Assembly (NCBI GenBank): GCA_030220185.1
Contig: JASPKZ010007430.1
Coordinates: 1,811,501-1,875,500 of the forward strand
Reading direction: 5' to 3'
DNA length: 64,000 nucleotides
DNA from: Diploptera punctata
Lineage: Eukaryota; Arthropoda; Insecta; Blattodea; Blaberidae
The translations under genes and the position numbers were made by a program. The notes under the pieces were generated by a model that worked only from the letters and a program-made list of their open reading frames with translations, did no database searches and had not been told where the DNA came from. Position 1 is the first letter of the stretch. Each line of letters opens with the position of its first letter. Shown one piece after another: positions 50,632-63,299 of the stretch.

Positions 50632-50633
<2 letters not shown>
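50326..50633 (+). mobile_element. SINE family 1 copy, head truncated
   Basis: Begins at the tRNA B-box side (GGGTTCGATCCCC) and has the full family 1 body to the ATGG tail, which runs into a TA tract. Confidence 0.8.

Positions 50634-50715
<82 letters not shown>
50634..50715. repeat. (TA)n microsatellite, about 82 bp
   Basis: Uninterrupted TA dinucleotides. Other TA tracts: 4107-4135, 32729-32770, 50958-50986, 51960-52003, 52264-52301. Confidence 0.95.
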
Positions 50716-50719
<4 letters not shown>

Positions 50720-50734
50720 AGAAAAATGAATGCT

Positions 50735-50815
50735 TGATTCGGGATTTGAACCCGAGTCTCTAAACTCTGTACGTTTAGCGCTCTAACCAACTGAGTTGCC
50801 CAAGTATTCCAACAC
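50735..50815 (-). mobile_element. tRNA-like SINE head
   Basis: The minus strand folds as a cloverleaf-like sequence with A box CTCAGTTGGTTAGAGCGC, a TAAAC/GTTTA anticodon stem and B box GGGTTCAAATCCC. The acceptor arm pairs only partly, so a working tRNA gene is unlikely. Confidence 0.5.
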
Positions 50816-50953
50816 AAACATATATTTTTCTTATATATGTAGTATTCTCAATTCACACACGAGGTAGCAGGAAGTCGGTCCCCCTGACATCTAGTGACCA
50901 CCATAACAGGTAAGCAAATTTTTAAAGAGGATATTTACTATAGCAGTAACGTT

Positions 50954-50991
<38 letters not shown>

Positions 50992-51047
50992 TCTAATTTA
51001 TAATGCCAAAGATATGTAAACAACGAAATTAAATATGATTAAAGCCA

Positions 51048-51345
51048 ATAACTAACTCACTGGCACTATAGAACCCATAGGTTCATGGTCGCGCGGATAT
51101 AAGCTCTCCAGATTTCCTATCCTGAGGTGTTTTCCAATCATCCCCTGTATAATCTACTTCCCTCAAATCATGGTTAATGTTATTCTCCCATCTCATTCTT
51201 GGGCTACCAACTGGACGTTTTCTTTCTGGTTTTCCTACAAGAAGCTTCCATACCCTTCTTTCATTCCCCAATCGTGTCACATGTCCTGCCCATCGCAGAC
51301 TGCGAGACTTAACTGTTCTTATTATATCTGGCTATAAAGCCAATA
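51048..51345 (-). mobile_element. LINE family A 3' fragment
   Basis: Starts AACTCACTGGCACTATAGAACC. The minus frame 51083-51280 gives [42 protein letters not shown]. Confidence 0.8.
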
Positions 51346-51699
51346 AAAAAACATAATTTACATAATACAAATTATGAAGACAATTCCAAACATTAAACAA
51401 TTAAATTTAAAAATGGAACGATAAATACGCCATCTAGATGATATTACAATATTACAATATTTGCATTTACATTCTAGACTAGTTTTTAAGCGAAATATAT
51501 ACATATAGTAAACAATAAAGTTAATACGTATCTTCGCTAAGTAATATGAAATGACAATAATTTCCTCATTAAATCGTGAGATTTGACACAGCTGTATTTG
51601 TATGAAAAACTCAATTACTAAAATATTTGCTCGTATCATAAAACATCAATTAGAAAGCGAATATAGAGAAATGGCGGAACAGAGAGATGCTGGTAAAAA

Positions 51700-51956
51700 T
51701 AGATCCATAAGTAAATACCAATACAATTAAATATATGGTCACATATAGAAATACATTATTAAATGGAAATGGATACTTAACAAAAAACGAGGGAAATTAA
51801 AAAAAAAAAATGGCAGAATTCAAATACCTAGGAACAATAATTTACTAACAGAAATGAGGTGTACAAAGGAATTAAACATAGACTCAACTCTGAAAACGCA
51901 TCCTATTATGCTTTACAACGAAAGTCTTGTCATTCCCACTTTTCTAAAAATGTTAA

Positions 51957-52007
<51 letters not shown>

Positions 52008-52261
52008 CTGTCCAACGGATCTATGCCCCCGTAAGATATGCGAACTAAAGTCTACTTCCTTTTCTGCCTCGGCGAATAATTTCCCTCCCTGCATTCCTCT
52101 CTCTCTTTTCTATCTCTCTCTCTCTCTCTCTCTCTTGCACTTGCACTCCAGTGTTATCAACTCGTTTCCAACCTTGCATTATTCAATATTCAAGAGCTAT
52201 GACACTAGGGGAAGTTTGGCAACATTCCTACTCGATAACATTCTGTAGTTGGTGTTTGACG

Positions 52262-52303
<42 letters not shown>

Positions 52304-52770
52304 CGGTTATTCTTCCGTGTCGTTTTATTCTATATGACTATGAAACATGGTCTCTTACTTTAAGAGAAAAGAAAATATTACAATTATATGAGATTAAAGT
52401 GCTTAGAAAAAATCTGGACCAAAGAGAGACGAACAGACAGGTGAATGGAGAAAACTACACACAAATGAGTTACATGATCTTCATGCGAAACTGCATGCAA
52501 TAAGTACTGTTAACACTCATAGACTATGATGGGTAGGACATGTATCACGAATAGGGAAATGAAAAAAGGGCATGGAAAATTCTTGTAGTAAAATCAGAGG
52601 GAAAGCGCCAAGAAATCCTTGGAAGAATAATATTAATCATAATTCGTAAGAGGTAAAATTTACAGGGAGATGCTAGAAACCGTCAGCTCAGGGTAGGGAT
52701 GAATGAAGAGCTTAGGGGCCTATGTTCGCGAGGTCATGAACCTACGGGCTCGATAGTGCCAGTAAATTGG
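51700..52770 (+). mobile_element. LINE family A copy with a TA-bounded insert
   Basis: KYMVT... and EFKYLGTI code up to about 51957. An unrelated ~300-bp segment bounded by TA tracts follows (51960-52301), then family A resumes (ETWSLTLREKK, GLRSSGLDSAS-like 3' end near 52760). Frameshifted in several places. Confidence 0.75.
51960..52301. mobile_element. Unknown ~300-bp insert between two TA tracts
   Basis: Contains CATTCCTCTCTCTC with a CT tract, GACACTAGGGGAAGTTTGGC and GTTGGTGTTTGACGTAAT. It interrupts LINE A exactly at a TATATA site, so insertion at TA with later TA expansion is likely. Confidence 0.55.
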
Positions 52771-53460
52771 TTATTTAGGATAAGATAATAATGTAATAAA
52801 GGCTATGAAGTCTTGAATAATGGATAGAGGTATATGACTTAATGACACAGAAAAACTTGGAAACAAATAATATTATTAAAAGTTATAATATTCTGCCTGT
52901 ATATTTTGCGTTCTGTTTGTTTAGTTTTGTAAGTAGATGAGATGATAGTTCGGTATTGGTAGAGAAGTCAATGTTGATATTGATATTAAACGGCGCTGGT
53001 CACAGGATATATGAGCGTGACCAGTCACCCAAAGCCAGGGCTTTGTTCAATAGATAGATGGCTGTGCTTAGCACCTCTCGCCAATCCAAAAGGTTCGCTT
53101 ATGTTCGCAATGTTTTAAAGAACATAGCTTGCAAGTTCTCTTCGGTAATCAATTGGCTCTCTAGAAAAATTATGATTCTTCCAAATACACCATGGATGTG
53201 AAAACTGTCACTTACTATAATAAAAGAGAAAAAAATATAAGTACTTGAGAATAATCTCTATATGTGCCACTGAAGAATAAACAATCAAAGACTTCAAGAC
53301 AGTTTGACGTACACAAATCAATCTGACCAAGGTCCCCCCCCCCCCACTACTATTACAGAAATTCAAATAAAATTGATTTTACAACCAATCCCCATTAATA
53401 AATTGTATACCCGAAGTAACTTAAAGAAGCTTCTCTATTTATAACTTTGAATATTATTAG
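52771..53460. other. No recognised feature
   Basis: A C-tract at about 53333-53345 is the only notable sequence. A stretch at 52985-53110 is less AT-rich but has no motif. Confidence 0.45.
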
Positions 53461-54211
53461 TAGAGTCCGGATGTTAGGCACTTAAAACATTCAAAATAGG
53501 CAGGCAAAAGGCACTAAAATCATATAATAGGCACAACAAATTCAAAATAGGCTCTTACAAAAAATGGACTACAACATAACTTTTTACAGTCTTACACTAA
53601 GAATATAAACATATGCTATCAATAGCATGCAAATATATCAGATATGCTTTTGGAATTTGTTTTGCCTTTTTACAAAGAGCAGAACCCTCTTTGCCACTCA
53701 GCAATGTTTGTATTGAAAAGAAGCAAAGTACTTTTCTCCAAGCCTTAGAGTCGGAGCATAATGCAATGGGACATTGCTTAGGACTATTTCGCTAAACGGG
53801 AATGCATGAGGTGGAAAAATACATTTACCTAACGGGGGTGCATTGAGGGGTAAACCATTTACCTTCTAGGTTATTGGGTTATTGCCGCCCTTATCCTAAA
53901 ATATTCAAAAAGGAATTTATAAAAAGAACACTTGAAAACTTCTATGAAATGATTTGTGCCATGAAGTTTGTCCATTTCAATTGATTTCATTGAAATGCTG
54001 AGTTAATTTCGAGAAAAAATTGCAAATAGGCATTTATATGCATTATAAGCTGAAATAGGCATTTATAGGCAAAATGAACTTCATGGAAAACAACTCTAGG
54101 GTCGTTGGTATGAACTTATATGAAGTCACCATTACAATATATATACGTATATATATATATACACACACATATATAATAGCTGTAGGCATTTTCCCTAACA
54201 TCCGGTCTCTA
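53461..54211 (+). mobile_element. hAT-like non-autonomous element
   Basis: Inverted ends TAGAGTCCGGATGTTAGG and, complement, TAGAGACCGGATGTTAGG. Flanks ATTATTAG (53453-53460) and GTTAATAG (54212-54219) agree at 6 of 8. The interior repeats the motif AATAGGCA many times. No transposase. Confidence 0.65.
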
Positions 54212-54261
54212 GTTAATAGTTTTAATTTAACTTAAAATCTTCCAGGCAGGATTTTAAATTA

Positions 54262-54620
54262 AATTAAGTGCTTAAGAACATTTTTGATCCAACGAGAGAC
54301 GAACAGACAGGCGGAAAAAAAAAAAAAAAACACAACATAACAGTGAGCTACATTATATTTATAGGAAACCAATGTAATACGAATAGTCTCGTAGACTGAC
54401 AGAGGCATGACATACTGTATGGTATGAATGGAGAATGAAAGAGGGACATGGAAAACTTCTTGTAAGGAATCCAAAATAAAATCGCCCGACAGGGTGAACT
54501 TCTAGTAGGGAATCCAAAACAAAAGCACTCAAAAGGGTGACCAAGAATGAGGTGGGAGAAGAACGTTAACAATGACACGAGGGATGTGAATTATAGGGGA
54601 ATGATGGAGGATCCGACGAA
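54262..54620 (+). mobile_element. LINE family A fragment
   Basis: Plus-strand copy of the region from KRDEQTG to WENNVNNDTRDVNY, with an A tract (54307-54322) and an internal duplicated piece coding KLLVxNPKxKxP twice (about 54450 and 54500). Confidence 0.7.
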
Positions 54621-54754
54621 AAAATGGACCTCTCAATTTCTTGGGTTTTTGGGTTTAAAATAAACATTAGACAGCTCCAACAATAAAACAGAAAAAATGC
54701 ATATCATGCAGAAACAAATCAGAAAAATAAATATTAAACCACTATTTTATATGC

Positions 54755-55098
54755 GTCCACCGCTGTGGTCTTGAGGTAGCGTGCTGCCTTGTCACGCAGC
54801 GGGCCCGGGTTCGATCCCCGGTCAGGGCAGTTTTTCTGGGTGAGGTTTTTATCGGGGTTTTTCCTCACCTGTAAGACAAATGTCAGGAAAACTTTAAGGC
54901 CCAAACGGTCCCCGAAATCATATGGCCATCATCATCATGATCATCCTTATCATTATCATCATCATCATCATCCTTCACCGGTGTGGAAAGCAACGGGAAG
55001 CTACCACACCTACACAATTCCCTAGTAAAGCTGCAAGCATAGCATGAGAATGCTATGATTGCAGTGAAGGACCTGCCTTCGGGCAGAACTATGGATGG
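54755..55098 (+). mobile_element. tRNA-derived SINE, family 1, full length with target duplication
   Basis: ATTTTATATGC flanks both sides exactly (54744-54754, 55099-55109). The head has GTCTTGAGGTAGCGTGC (A box) and GGGTTCGATCCCC (B box), body 270 bp, tail ATGG repeats. It is the reference copy for this window. Confidence 0.9.
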
Positions 55099-55371
55099 AT
55101 TTTATATGCCCTCGGAAGAACATAGTAACCTGTCACTATCATTTTTACAAGGTGAAAACATGGCGAGTAGTATGCCTTTAGTGGAGGGTTCAAATTGAAG
55201 GAACATTGTATTTTAGTGAAAATTATATTGTCATGTTTGCAAAATGTCATAATAAACGAATTTAAATGTACTAAATTCCTTTAAAAAAAGAGCTAACAGA
55301 ACGTTTCGTTAATCGGTAATCGAACCATTACTATACATAATTCGATTGTCGGAAATAATAACCGATAGGCT

Positions 55372-56170
55372 ACTAACTAACTCACTGGCACTTAGAACCC
55401 GTAGGTTCATGGCCACAAGCACCTAAGCTCTCTATACATCCTATCCTGAAACAAAGTTCCATCATCCACTGTATAGTTTACCTTCTTCAAATCAAGGCGA
55501 ATATTGGTCTCATACCTGTTTGTTGGCCTACCTACTAGGCGTTTTCCCTCTGGGATTCCATGCTCCTCTTTCATTCCCTTTTCTTGCCATATGCCCTTCC
55601 CGTCGCAGTCTACGTGACTTATAACTGTTCTTGTAATATATTGTTTTCCATAAAGATTATACAGCCCATAGTTACGTATTCTTCTCCTTTCACTTGTCTA
55701 TTCGTCTCTCTTTGGTACATTTTTCTAAGAACTTTATTCTCAAATACTCATGTTTTTTTGTCATCCTTTAAAGCAAGAGTCAATGTTTCGCATACATATA
55801 ATATAAATGGGAGAACAACAGTTTTATATATTTTTTTCAGTTTAACGCTTTTTGAGACAATTTGGGGTGAAAAGAATCCCTGTAATGCGTATAGCAAGCA
55901 TTTCCAAAATTGAGTATATGTTTAATTTCTTTCTGCACCCGATTCCTATTTGTAACTATAGTTCCTAGGTACTTGAATTCTGCCACTTCCTCAAAATGTC
56001 CGTTTCTATTGTATAATGTATTTCTAAGTGTGATCATATATTTATTTTTATTGATGTTTACTTCCAGCTCCGATTTCTTAGTGTTAATAGATTGTGCGTG
56101 TTGGCCCTTAGTATCTCCTCGCTATCGCCCAATAATACTACTTCATCACATATACGAACAACTTATTAAT
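55372..56170 (-). mobile_element. LINE family A copy
   Basis: From the 3' end (AACTCACTGGCACTTAGAACC) through the CETWTL region to KYLGTIVTNRNRVQKEIKHILN (minus frame 55837-56037) and the beginning of the active-site side near 56150. Confidence 0.75.
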
Positions 56171-56187
56171 TCCGTTGAATTGTACTC

Positions 56188-56395
56188 CTGTCCACCGCTG
56201 TTCGTAATATCGGGGTAGCGTCGCTGGCTCGTACGCAGCGGGCCCGGGTTCGATCCCAAGTCGGGACAAGGTTCCTGGGTGATTTAAAAAAAATAGGGGT
56301 TTTCTCATCTGTAAGACAAATGACAGGAAACTTTATGATCCAAAATTGTCCCCGAACATCATCTGGTCATAATAATTATCATTATAATATTCGTC
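56188..56395 (+). mobile_element. SINE family 1 copy, decayed
   Basis: GTCCACCGCTGT head, GGGTTCGATCCC B box and the body to GTCCCCGAACATCATCTGG. Inserted at the end of the LINE above. Confidence 0.7.
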
Positions 56396-56639
56396 ATGTT
56401 TTGTATGAATATGTGGGGTATGGGTAGTGTGTTTCGTCTTAATGTTGTGTTGTCTTGAGGAAGGCCTTGATGATGAGCTGAAGAATCATTCGCGGAGAGT
56501 ACATGTTCTTGTGTGGTCAAAAAAGTATGTTTGTGATCGGTAGTTTAAAACCCCTCTCCCGACAGGCCGTGCCACTGTAGGCCCAAATGGCGTATGCCAT
56601 GTAAGAACTACCTATAAGGTGAGAAGTTAAACCAAGTTA

Positions 56640-57193
56640 ATTGAATGGAATGGAGTTGTACACCTTCTTTATCCTCTATAGATTATAATTATTCAGAATT
56701 ATCTTTAGGATTTGTTCCTCTCAAAAGCGATAACCGTAATCTGATTCTCACCCTGATCAGATGATGATCCGAATTGCAGTCTGTCATTATAACTGATCTA
56801 ACGTCGTTGATAGCACTGTGCCATAGTTTACCTACTAATACATCATCTATCTGGCTTCACATTTCATCATCTGGAGACGTCCAGGTTTTGGCATGAATAT
56901 ATCTTTCCGTCCCACTTTTGTATTAATTTCTCCTAAGACAATTTTTACATGATATCGTGAAAGACTATCGTAATAGCATGCATTTTCAGAATTGAGCCTA
57001 TATTTAATTTATTTGTACATCTCATTCCTATTTGTACTTGCTGTTCCTAAGTATTTGAATTCAGCCACTTCTTCAAAATTTCCCTCATTTGTCATTAGCT
57101 GTCCATTTCCATTATATAATGTACTTCTATGTGTGACCATATGTTTAGTTTTATTGATATTCACTTATGGACCCTATTTCTTAGATTTACTCA

Positions 57194-57233
<40 letters not shown>

Positions 57234-57754
57234 TGGTTCTTACTAACTCCTCGCTATCACCTAATAGTACTCTATCATCAGCACAGACTAACATCTTGTT
57301 AATACTATTGAGTTGTAGGCGTTCTTAATCCACTAAAGATTTAATGATACGCTCTAATACAAAATTGAATAGTAGAGGAGATAATGCATCTCCTTGCTTT
57401 AACCCATTGTGAATTTTTAAAAAATATCCGAAAACTGTTTGCTACAAGCACCCTACTCTTTGTTCCATGTAGGCACATTCATATAAGTCTAACTAACTTT
57501 TTAGGAATTCCAAATTCCAGAAGGTTACTTTATAACTTTTTCCTCTGATCTGAATCGTATGCCTTTTTTGAAGTCTACATATACCGTTAGTTGATGTATA
57601 GTACCATTATATTCCCATTTATTTTCTAAAATCTGTCTTAAGCTAAAAATCAGATCTGTTGTAGACCTATTTCTTCTAAATCCACATTGATGATCTCCTA
57701 GAATGTCATCAATGTAGGGAGTAAGTCTGTTTACTAATATATTTGTTTGATGCA

Positions 57755-57755
<1 letters not shown>
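56640..57755 (-). mobile_element. LINE family A, endonuclease end and RT
   Basis: The minus strand gives LWHSAINDVRS and NSDHHLIRVRIRLRLL (endonuclease C-terminus with SDH, about 56715-56825). The linker is missing: 56950-57755 holds the RT region, for example LTPYIDDILGDHQCGFRRNRSTTDLIFSLRQIL. The two pieces are out of order, so a rearrangement or two insertions is likely. A (TG)n tract lies at 57197-57230. Confidence 0.6.

Positions 57756-57759
<4 letters not shown>

Positions 57760-57812
<53 letters not shown>
57760..57812. repeat. (AAT)n microsatellite
   Basis: Uninterrupted AAT, likely the tail zone between two LINE copies. Similar tracts: 48382-48410, 58560-58605, 59786-59835. Confidence 0.9.
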
Positions 57813-57814
<2 letters not shown>

Positions 57815-58500
57815 TCACTGGCACTATCAAACCCATAGATTCATGGCCGCGCGGACATAAGCTCTCCATACATCCCTATCCTGAGCTAATGTTCTCAAAT
57901 CATTCCCTGTATAATCTACTTCTCTCAAATCATAGTTAATGTTCTTCTCCCACCTCATTCTTGGTCTACCGACTGGGCGTTTTCCCTCTGGTTTTCCTAC
58001 AAGAAGCTTCCATGCATGTCTTTCATTCCCCATTCGTGCCATATATCCTGCGCATCGCAGTCTAGGAGACCTAACACCTCGACGGTATTCAGACTATCCA
58101 GACGCTTATACAGCGTGAAATGTAGTTTCATCTATTGCGTCAATAATTTCTTTCATTGGAGTAGTAATATTTATTTTCATTATGCGAGAAATAATATTTA
58201 CTAACCAACAACTTCTATTCCCATCTCAAACTAGTAATTCAATTGAATGGTTCCAAAATACTCCTCCAGGTTCTTATTATATCTGGCTTCCTATAAAGAC
58301 CATGTAGTTCACTGTTATGTAGTCTTCTCCATTCACCTGTCTGTTCATCTCTCTTTGGTCCAAACATTCTGCTAAGAACTTTATTCTCAAATAATCGTAA
58401 TCTTTTCTCCTCCCTTAAAGTAAGAGTTCAATGTTTCGCATCCATATAATATAATTGGTAGAGTAATTGTTTTATATATTTTTAGTTTAACGTTTGTTGA
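57815..58500 (-). mobile_element. LINE family A 3' half with a 185-bp insert
   Basis: The minus frame 57827-58042 gives [41 protein letters not shown]. An unrelated segment at about 58078-58262 interrupts it; coding resumes at TTCTTATTATATCTGGC (58271) to 58500. Confidence 0.75.
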
Positions 58501-58567
58501 TAGGAGTTGGGATGCCAAGAGTCCTTAATACTAATAATATTAATAATACTACCGTAATAATAATAAC

Positions 58568-58600
<33 letters not shown>

Positions 58601-58659
58601 TATAAGTGTAATGATAATAATAGTATTACTACTAATAATAGATATACTAATGATAAGCC

Positions 58660-58875
58660 GTCTCCATAGACACGTGGCTAGCGCTCGCGTTGCCCCAGCT
58701 GGGATCTCAGGTTCGAATCCTGGCAGCATCGAAGGGGCATTGGGCCACATCAGGATTTCTTGGGTTTTTCTCGGAGCTCTCCTGATTCCTGAATTTAATC
58801 CCACCAACACACTCGACTCCTCCTCTCTCCCCATCATGTCATTTCATATCACCTTAAAAAAAACCTGGATTAGCA
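58660..58875 (+). mobile_element. tRNA-derived SINE, family 3
   Basis: Head with ACGTGGCTAGCGCTCGCG and B box AGGTTCGAATCCTGG; body with TTTCTTGGGTTTTTCTCGG. The end is not sharp. Confidence 0.7.
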
Positions 58876-59163
58876 AACCACTGGTTTTTAAAATATGAGG
58901 TTGTGGTGATCTAATGGGGCACACTCACACACTTCCTCTTGACTCCGAGCCTATGTATCAACTTAAGGTAGAAAATCAAATTGAGGGTTGTAGCCCCTCC
59001 TCGAGGCTTTGGGCCCAGTCCAAATAAATGACGATATAATTGACGTGTATAAATGTCTAAAGTGTGTCGAACCTGGAACATCACAACAGACTACAAATCG
59101 TCGTAGAGTTGATTTCATCTCATTCATTCCATGAAGTAAAGATGGCTAATAGAATGAACTAAA

Positions 59164-59601
59164 CATATGTTTGCTGTGTTAAGTTCTTAAAACTCGAACC
59201 AATGTCTACTAATCGAATCTAAATACTAATAATAATAATAGTCTTCTTCTTCTACTTCTTCCTTTCATGTGATAGACCTTGTAGCCTGTTACGGTTTCAA
59301 TCCAACGTTTGAAGGGTCTGCCCAATGATCTCTTGCCTGGTGGCTGGTAATTTAAGATTTGACGTGGTATTCTTTTTCTGCTCATATGTTTGCTGTGTTA
59401 AGTTCTTAAAACTCGAACCAATGTCTACTAATCGAATCTAAATACTAATAATAATAATAGTCTTCTTCTTCTACTTCTTCCTTTCATGTGATAGACCTTG
59501 TAGCCTGTTACGGTTTCAATCCAACGTTTGAAGGGTCTGCCCAATGATCTCTTGCCTGGTGGCTGGTAATTTAAGATTTGACGTGGTATTCTTGTTCTGC
59601 T
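59164..59601. repeat. 219-bp tandem duplication, nearly identical
   Basis: 59164-59382 and 59383-59601 differ at about one base. The unit contains the 5' part of a LINE C-like fragment and the flank before it. Confidence 0.9.
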
Positions 59602-59780
59602 CATTCTTCTTACATGAGATTTCCGTTGTTTCTGTATTTTTGCACATATTCCATGACTGATTCTGTTTGTAGTTCTTTGAGAATGTCAGAATTCCTTTTA
59701 TGGTCTGTTCTTGAGTAACCTGCAGCAGTACGTCACATACATTTCATTTCTGCCGCAGTTAGTAACATAATGTGGGTCTG
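59466..59780 (-). mobile_element. LINE C-like fragment
   Basis: The minus strand gives AEMKCM..., AAGYSRTDHKRN and a GRPFKRW-type end near 59540. Its first part is duplicated at 59247-59380. Confidence 0.65.
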
Positions 59781-59782
59781 GC

Positions 59783-59834
<52 letters not shown>

Positions 59835-59859
59835 GTCTGCCTGCCTATACTCTTACATC

Positions 59860-60210
59860 CACACGTGGAACAAGTGATATTTAACTAAGCTAATTTAGTT
59901 ACGCTATTTCCCTGCCAGTGAGTGCCAAGTGATTAGCTAATCGCCTAAAAGAGACATTTCGTAGACAATTAAGGTGTTACTTGGATGAAAAAAGGGAGAT
60001 TAAATGTTACTCAGAGGTTCTATTTTAGGCTTGAGGTTCTTTACGAGCCCGAAAATCTTTAGACCCAGGGCCCATTGCTTATAATTCCTCTCGGAGGACC
60101 TGTCGCATGGATTTTTTCCATCCTAAAAAATGCATCGAGCCGACCGGATTTGAACCCGCGACCCTCGGGTTTGGAGCCAAGGAACATAACCCCTAGAGCA
60201 CTGAGGTCTG
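59860..60210 (-). mobile_element. SINE family 2 copy
   Basis: Minus strand: head ending with B box GGGTTCAAATCCGG (near 60150), body with TTTTTTAGGATGGAAAAA, as in 12861. Boundaries approximate. Confidence 0.7.
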
Positions 60211-62180
60211 TAATATATATATATATATAAATATTTATATTCTGTTTTAATATTTTTGTCTAGAGATAAAGAAGTCATCAAATGAACATTGTTTTCCAGA
60301 ATATATATAGTCTCTTCTGAGATTCTTCACCATGCAGGAATAGTCATTAAACTGAGATGACATTTCATGAATTGCGAACAAGTCATGTAATTGCCTTTGA
60401 AATTAGACACTAGTACAAACGTGTTGTATCTATGCAATTTGAATTACCTATTTTCCAAGTCAGCCGAGTCAATGAATCCAAAATGATATACGGTACCGAG
60501 ATATTTTGTTGGAGTGTCATGGATTCTAATGCAAATGACATTCTACAGTAAATACAACTAAAGAAAAAATCTGCCTGAACCGAGACTTAAACACAAGATA
60601 TCCAGATTTACAAGCTGGTTTTAGGCAGAAATTTTTCTTTTTAGTTGTATTAACTATTGGATGCGAACAGCAGGCCTGAATATATGAATTTCAATATTAC
60701 GTTTGAAATCTGCAGTAACTTATATAAAAAATAACAAAAGAAAAACCCATGAATTATTGTAGCGGTATGTGAATAAAGAATACGTGTGTATATAGGCCTC
60801 ATTGGTCCATATATAAACACACATCTGTGTATGTATTGTACGGAAAATACCTGAAAATTGAATGAGAAGTTGAGATGGAAATAATATAAAAAATGCAATA
60901 TTCACTATACGTAAAGTTGGAAGAAGCCATGAATTATGGGTTAAACTTTACGGTAATATGCTAAAAACTAAACGAATAATCCATATTAGGGTTAAACTTA
61001 AAAAGAGATAACCAAATTAATTCATCCTAACGTTGTATTTGTCCATTTTTGTAGCATATAGGCCTATTACGGCATTTTTAAAAATTTGGGGAAAAATCAC
61101 GTGGAGTTAGTATATTGCGAAAACGTGTATAAACATGTTGGCAAACATGTAGCAGCACGAGATGCAATCTAAGTTAACCGAGAACTATAGATATATTTAG
61201 TAATTTTAGCTCCGTTCCAAGATTCACTGACTGTGAATTGCGTTAGAATAGACAAAAATATCATTACTTCTCTCTAATTTACCCATGTTAAATTGTTAGA
61301 TAGTAAAATTTGTCGATAAAATGGATCATTATAAACCTACATTTTAGCTCTTCAATAAAACAGTGGACCATGTCCACATTTAAATGTGTTTTGTGCTATT
61401 TCAAGAATGTGTCTTTTAAAGAAAATAATTGACCCTATAAAAGAAATGTATATTTCTCTGTCATCTGTTGTCAAGTACCCCATGCATAATATATTACATA
61501 TGTTATTATTGAAAATGGATTTTTCTTAAATTATGAATATGTTGACATGATCTTTCTTTTTTCTTTTTCTTTTTTTTTACCGAAAGGCTCATTTTGTCTT
61601 GAGTAATATTCTCTGCGGTATAATACTTGAATTAACGTGCTAAATTATTTGGTTCTGAGAAATATATAAGTAGATTATTTGTAGGGGTGGTGTATTGTGT
61701 AATTGCAGTAAATGCTGGGCACACATAAACTATTTATATAGTATGTGAAAGCTACCAAATTCTCACTTATCCTCTGCAAATCTCCACCTTGGGACTCATA
61801 TTTCAGGGGCTAGAGGAAAACATTCCATTCTTATCCTGGTCCTGCAACATCTGATCCTGCTTCTTAAATTTATGCAAGTAAAATTTATAGTTTAATTTAA
61901 TAACACATCATAAATAAAAATAATACTGTTTATACATACAGAGTGGGAGTAACATAAGCGGGCAGTTTTAAGCAAATATATTTAAACCCCTTATACAAAA
62001 TTGGAAATGCTGGTTTCTAAAAAATAAGAGTACATAAATGTATTTGGTGGATTACTTTATTAATGATGGCAAGTGTTGGTCTGTTCTTCCCACAGTAAAA
62101 TATGTTATAAGGGACATGAATTGACATAACTTTTACCCTTGGTATTTTTTTAATCCCATGGTCTGTTTTAGCACAAATTA
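60211..62180. other. Almost no recognised feature
   Basis: A TA tract at 60211-60227 and a small inverted repeat at about 60555-60645 (ACTAAAGAAAAAATCTGCCTG and its complement) are the only structures seen. No coding motif. Confidence 0.45.
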
Positions 62181-62189
62181 AATAAAAGT

Positions 62190-62480
62190 CCGTCACGCGA
62201 GAGCTGCGAAAAAAAAAAAAACTAAGCGAATTCCTCATCAAGTTGAATTCATAATCCGACTTTGGTAGTTTACGAATACCTTCATTTTGGCAATTAAATT
62301 GTTTATATTTAGTTTCATTGCGAGGAAATAGATGTTACAATCACTAGAACAATTTTCAAATTTTGGTTCTAGGTTAGCCTCCAGTCCTAACTATCAGATT
62401 TTACTGGAGTATATATATATATATATATATGCAAATAAATTATATATACCAGTTCCATTGCGAGAAAAAACGTAGTCGCA
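62190..62480 (+). repeat. Copy of the ~140-bp unit repeat
   Basis: Two units: CAATTAAATTGTTTATATTTAG, CATTGCGAGGAAATAGATG, CACTAGAACAATTTTCAAATTTT. The second is interrupted by a short TA tract (62411-62430). Confidence 0.55.
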
Positions 62481-62619
62481 TTTATTTTTTTCAGTTTCAT
62501 TCTGAGACATTTCAAAAATCTTCGGCCATTTCGCGTTTATGATAACTGGGTTATATCAGTGAACTATGTCTATTGTTATGTGTATTTATTTGTAGACAAT
62601 AAAAAAATGTTTACTCTTC

Positions 62620-62935
62620 TGTAGGCGGCTCCGTGGTGCAAGCGGTTAGACGCTGGCCTCTTACCGCTGGAGTCCCGAGATCGAGTCTCGGTCGCTCCAT
62701 GCAGGTTTCGTGGTGGACGAAACGTAGCTTGGGCAGGTTTTTCTCGGAGTTTCTCCCGTTTTATCCTGCCACAATTTCATTGAACCATTACTCCATATGC
62801 ATCTCATCTATTTCGTTTCATTTCGTTCATCTGCCCCATTGATGGTGCGTCAGGCGTGGTCGGTCAGCACCCTTGTCATTCACAGACCTTTATATATAGG
62901 GGTTCATCTCATCTCTCAACCCGACCTTGAGTTTG
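62620..62935 (+). mobile_element. tRNA-derived SINE, family 4
   Basis: Head CTCCGTGGTGCAAGCGGTTA (A box) and GAGATCGAGTCTCGG (B-box region), body with TTTTTCTCGGAGTTTCTCCC. Single copy here; the 3' end is uncertain. Confidence 0.65.
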
Positions 62936-63299
62936 GACACAAGTTGAGGTTATTTATATATTTTTTATTGTTGGGTATTTTGTCTTGTGAAAATCTGTTG
63001 ACTATTAATTTTAAATGAAAAATGAAAAATATTGTTAGACGAAATACATCGCGGTAATTAAATTCCAACCAGCATTTGCTTTCATAACTGACGAAAAACA
63101 CGAAAAAATAAACAAAAATGCTGCCACTAGAACAATTTTTGAATGTTCGCTTGGAGTAAACGAACTCGATCTTATTTTTCTTAATTCATTGCAATATGGC
63201 GACGTAGAATAAAACAATTTGACCGCTAAAGCACAATCACATATGTATGTATGATAAATTCAACAATATTTCCATGTTATAACCTCAGTACCTACATTC

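Noticed and set aside
50548..50817. Frame with a long Tyr-Ile run
   Set aside because: It is translated TA microsatellite; the same applies to frames at 52249-52503 and part of 51859-52248.
57525..57869. Frame with a poly-Tyr stretch as a protein
   Set aside because: The Tyr run is an AAT microsatellite joining two LINE fragments; only the RT scrap is meaningful.
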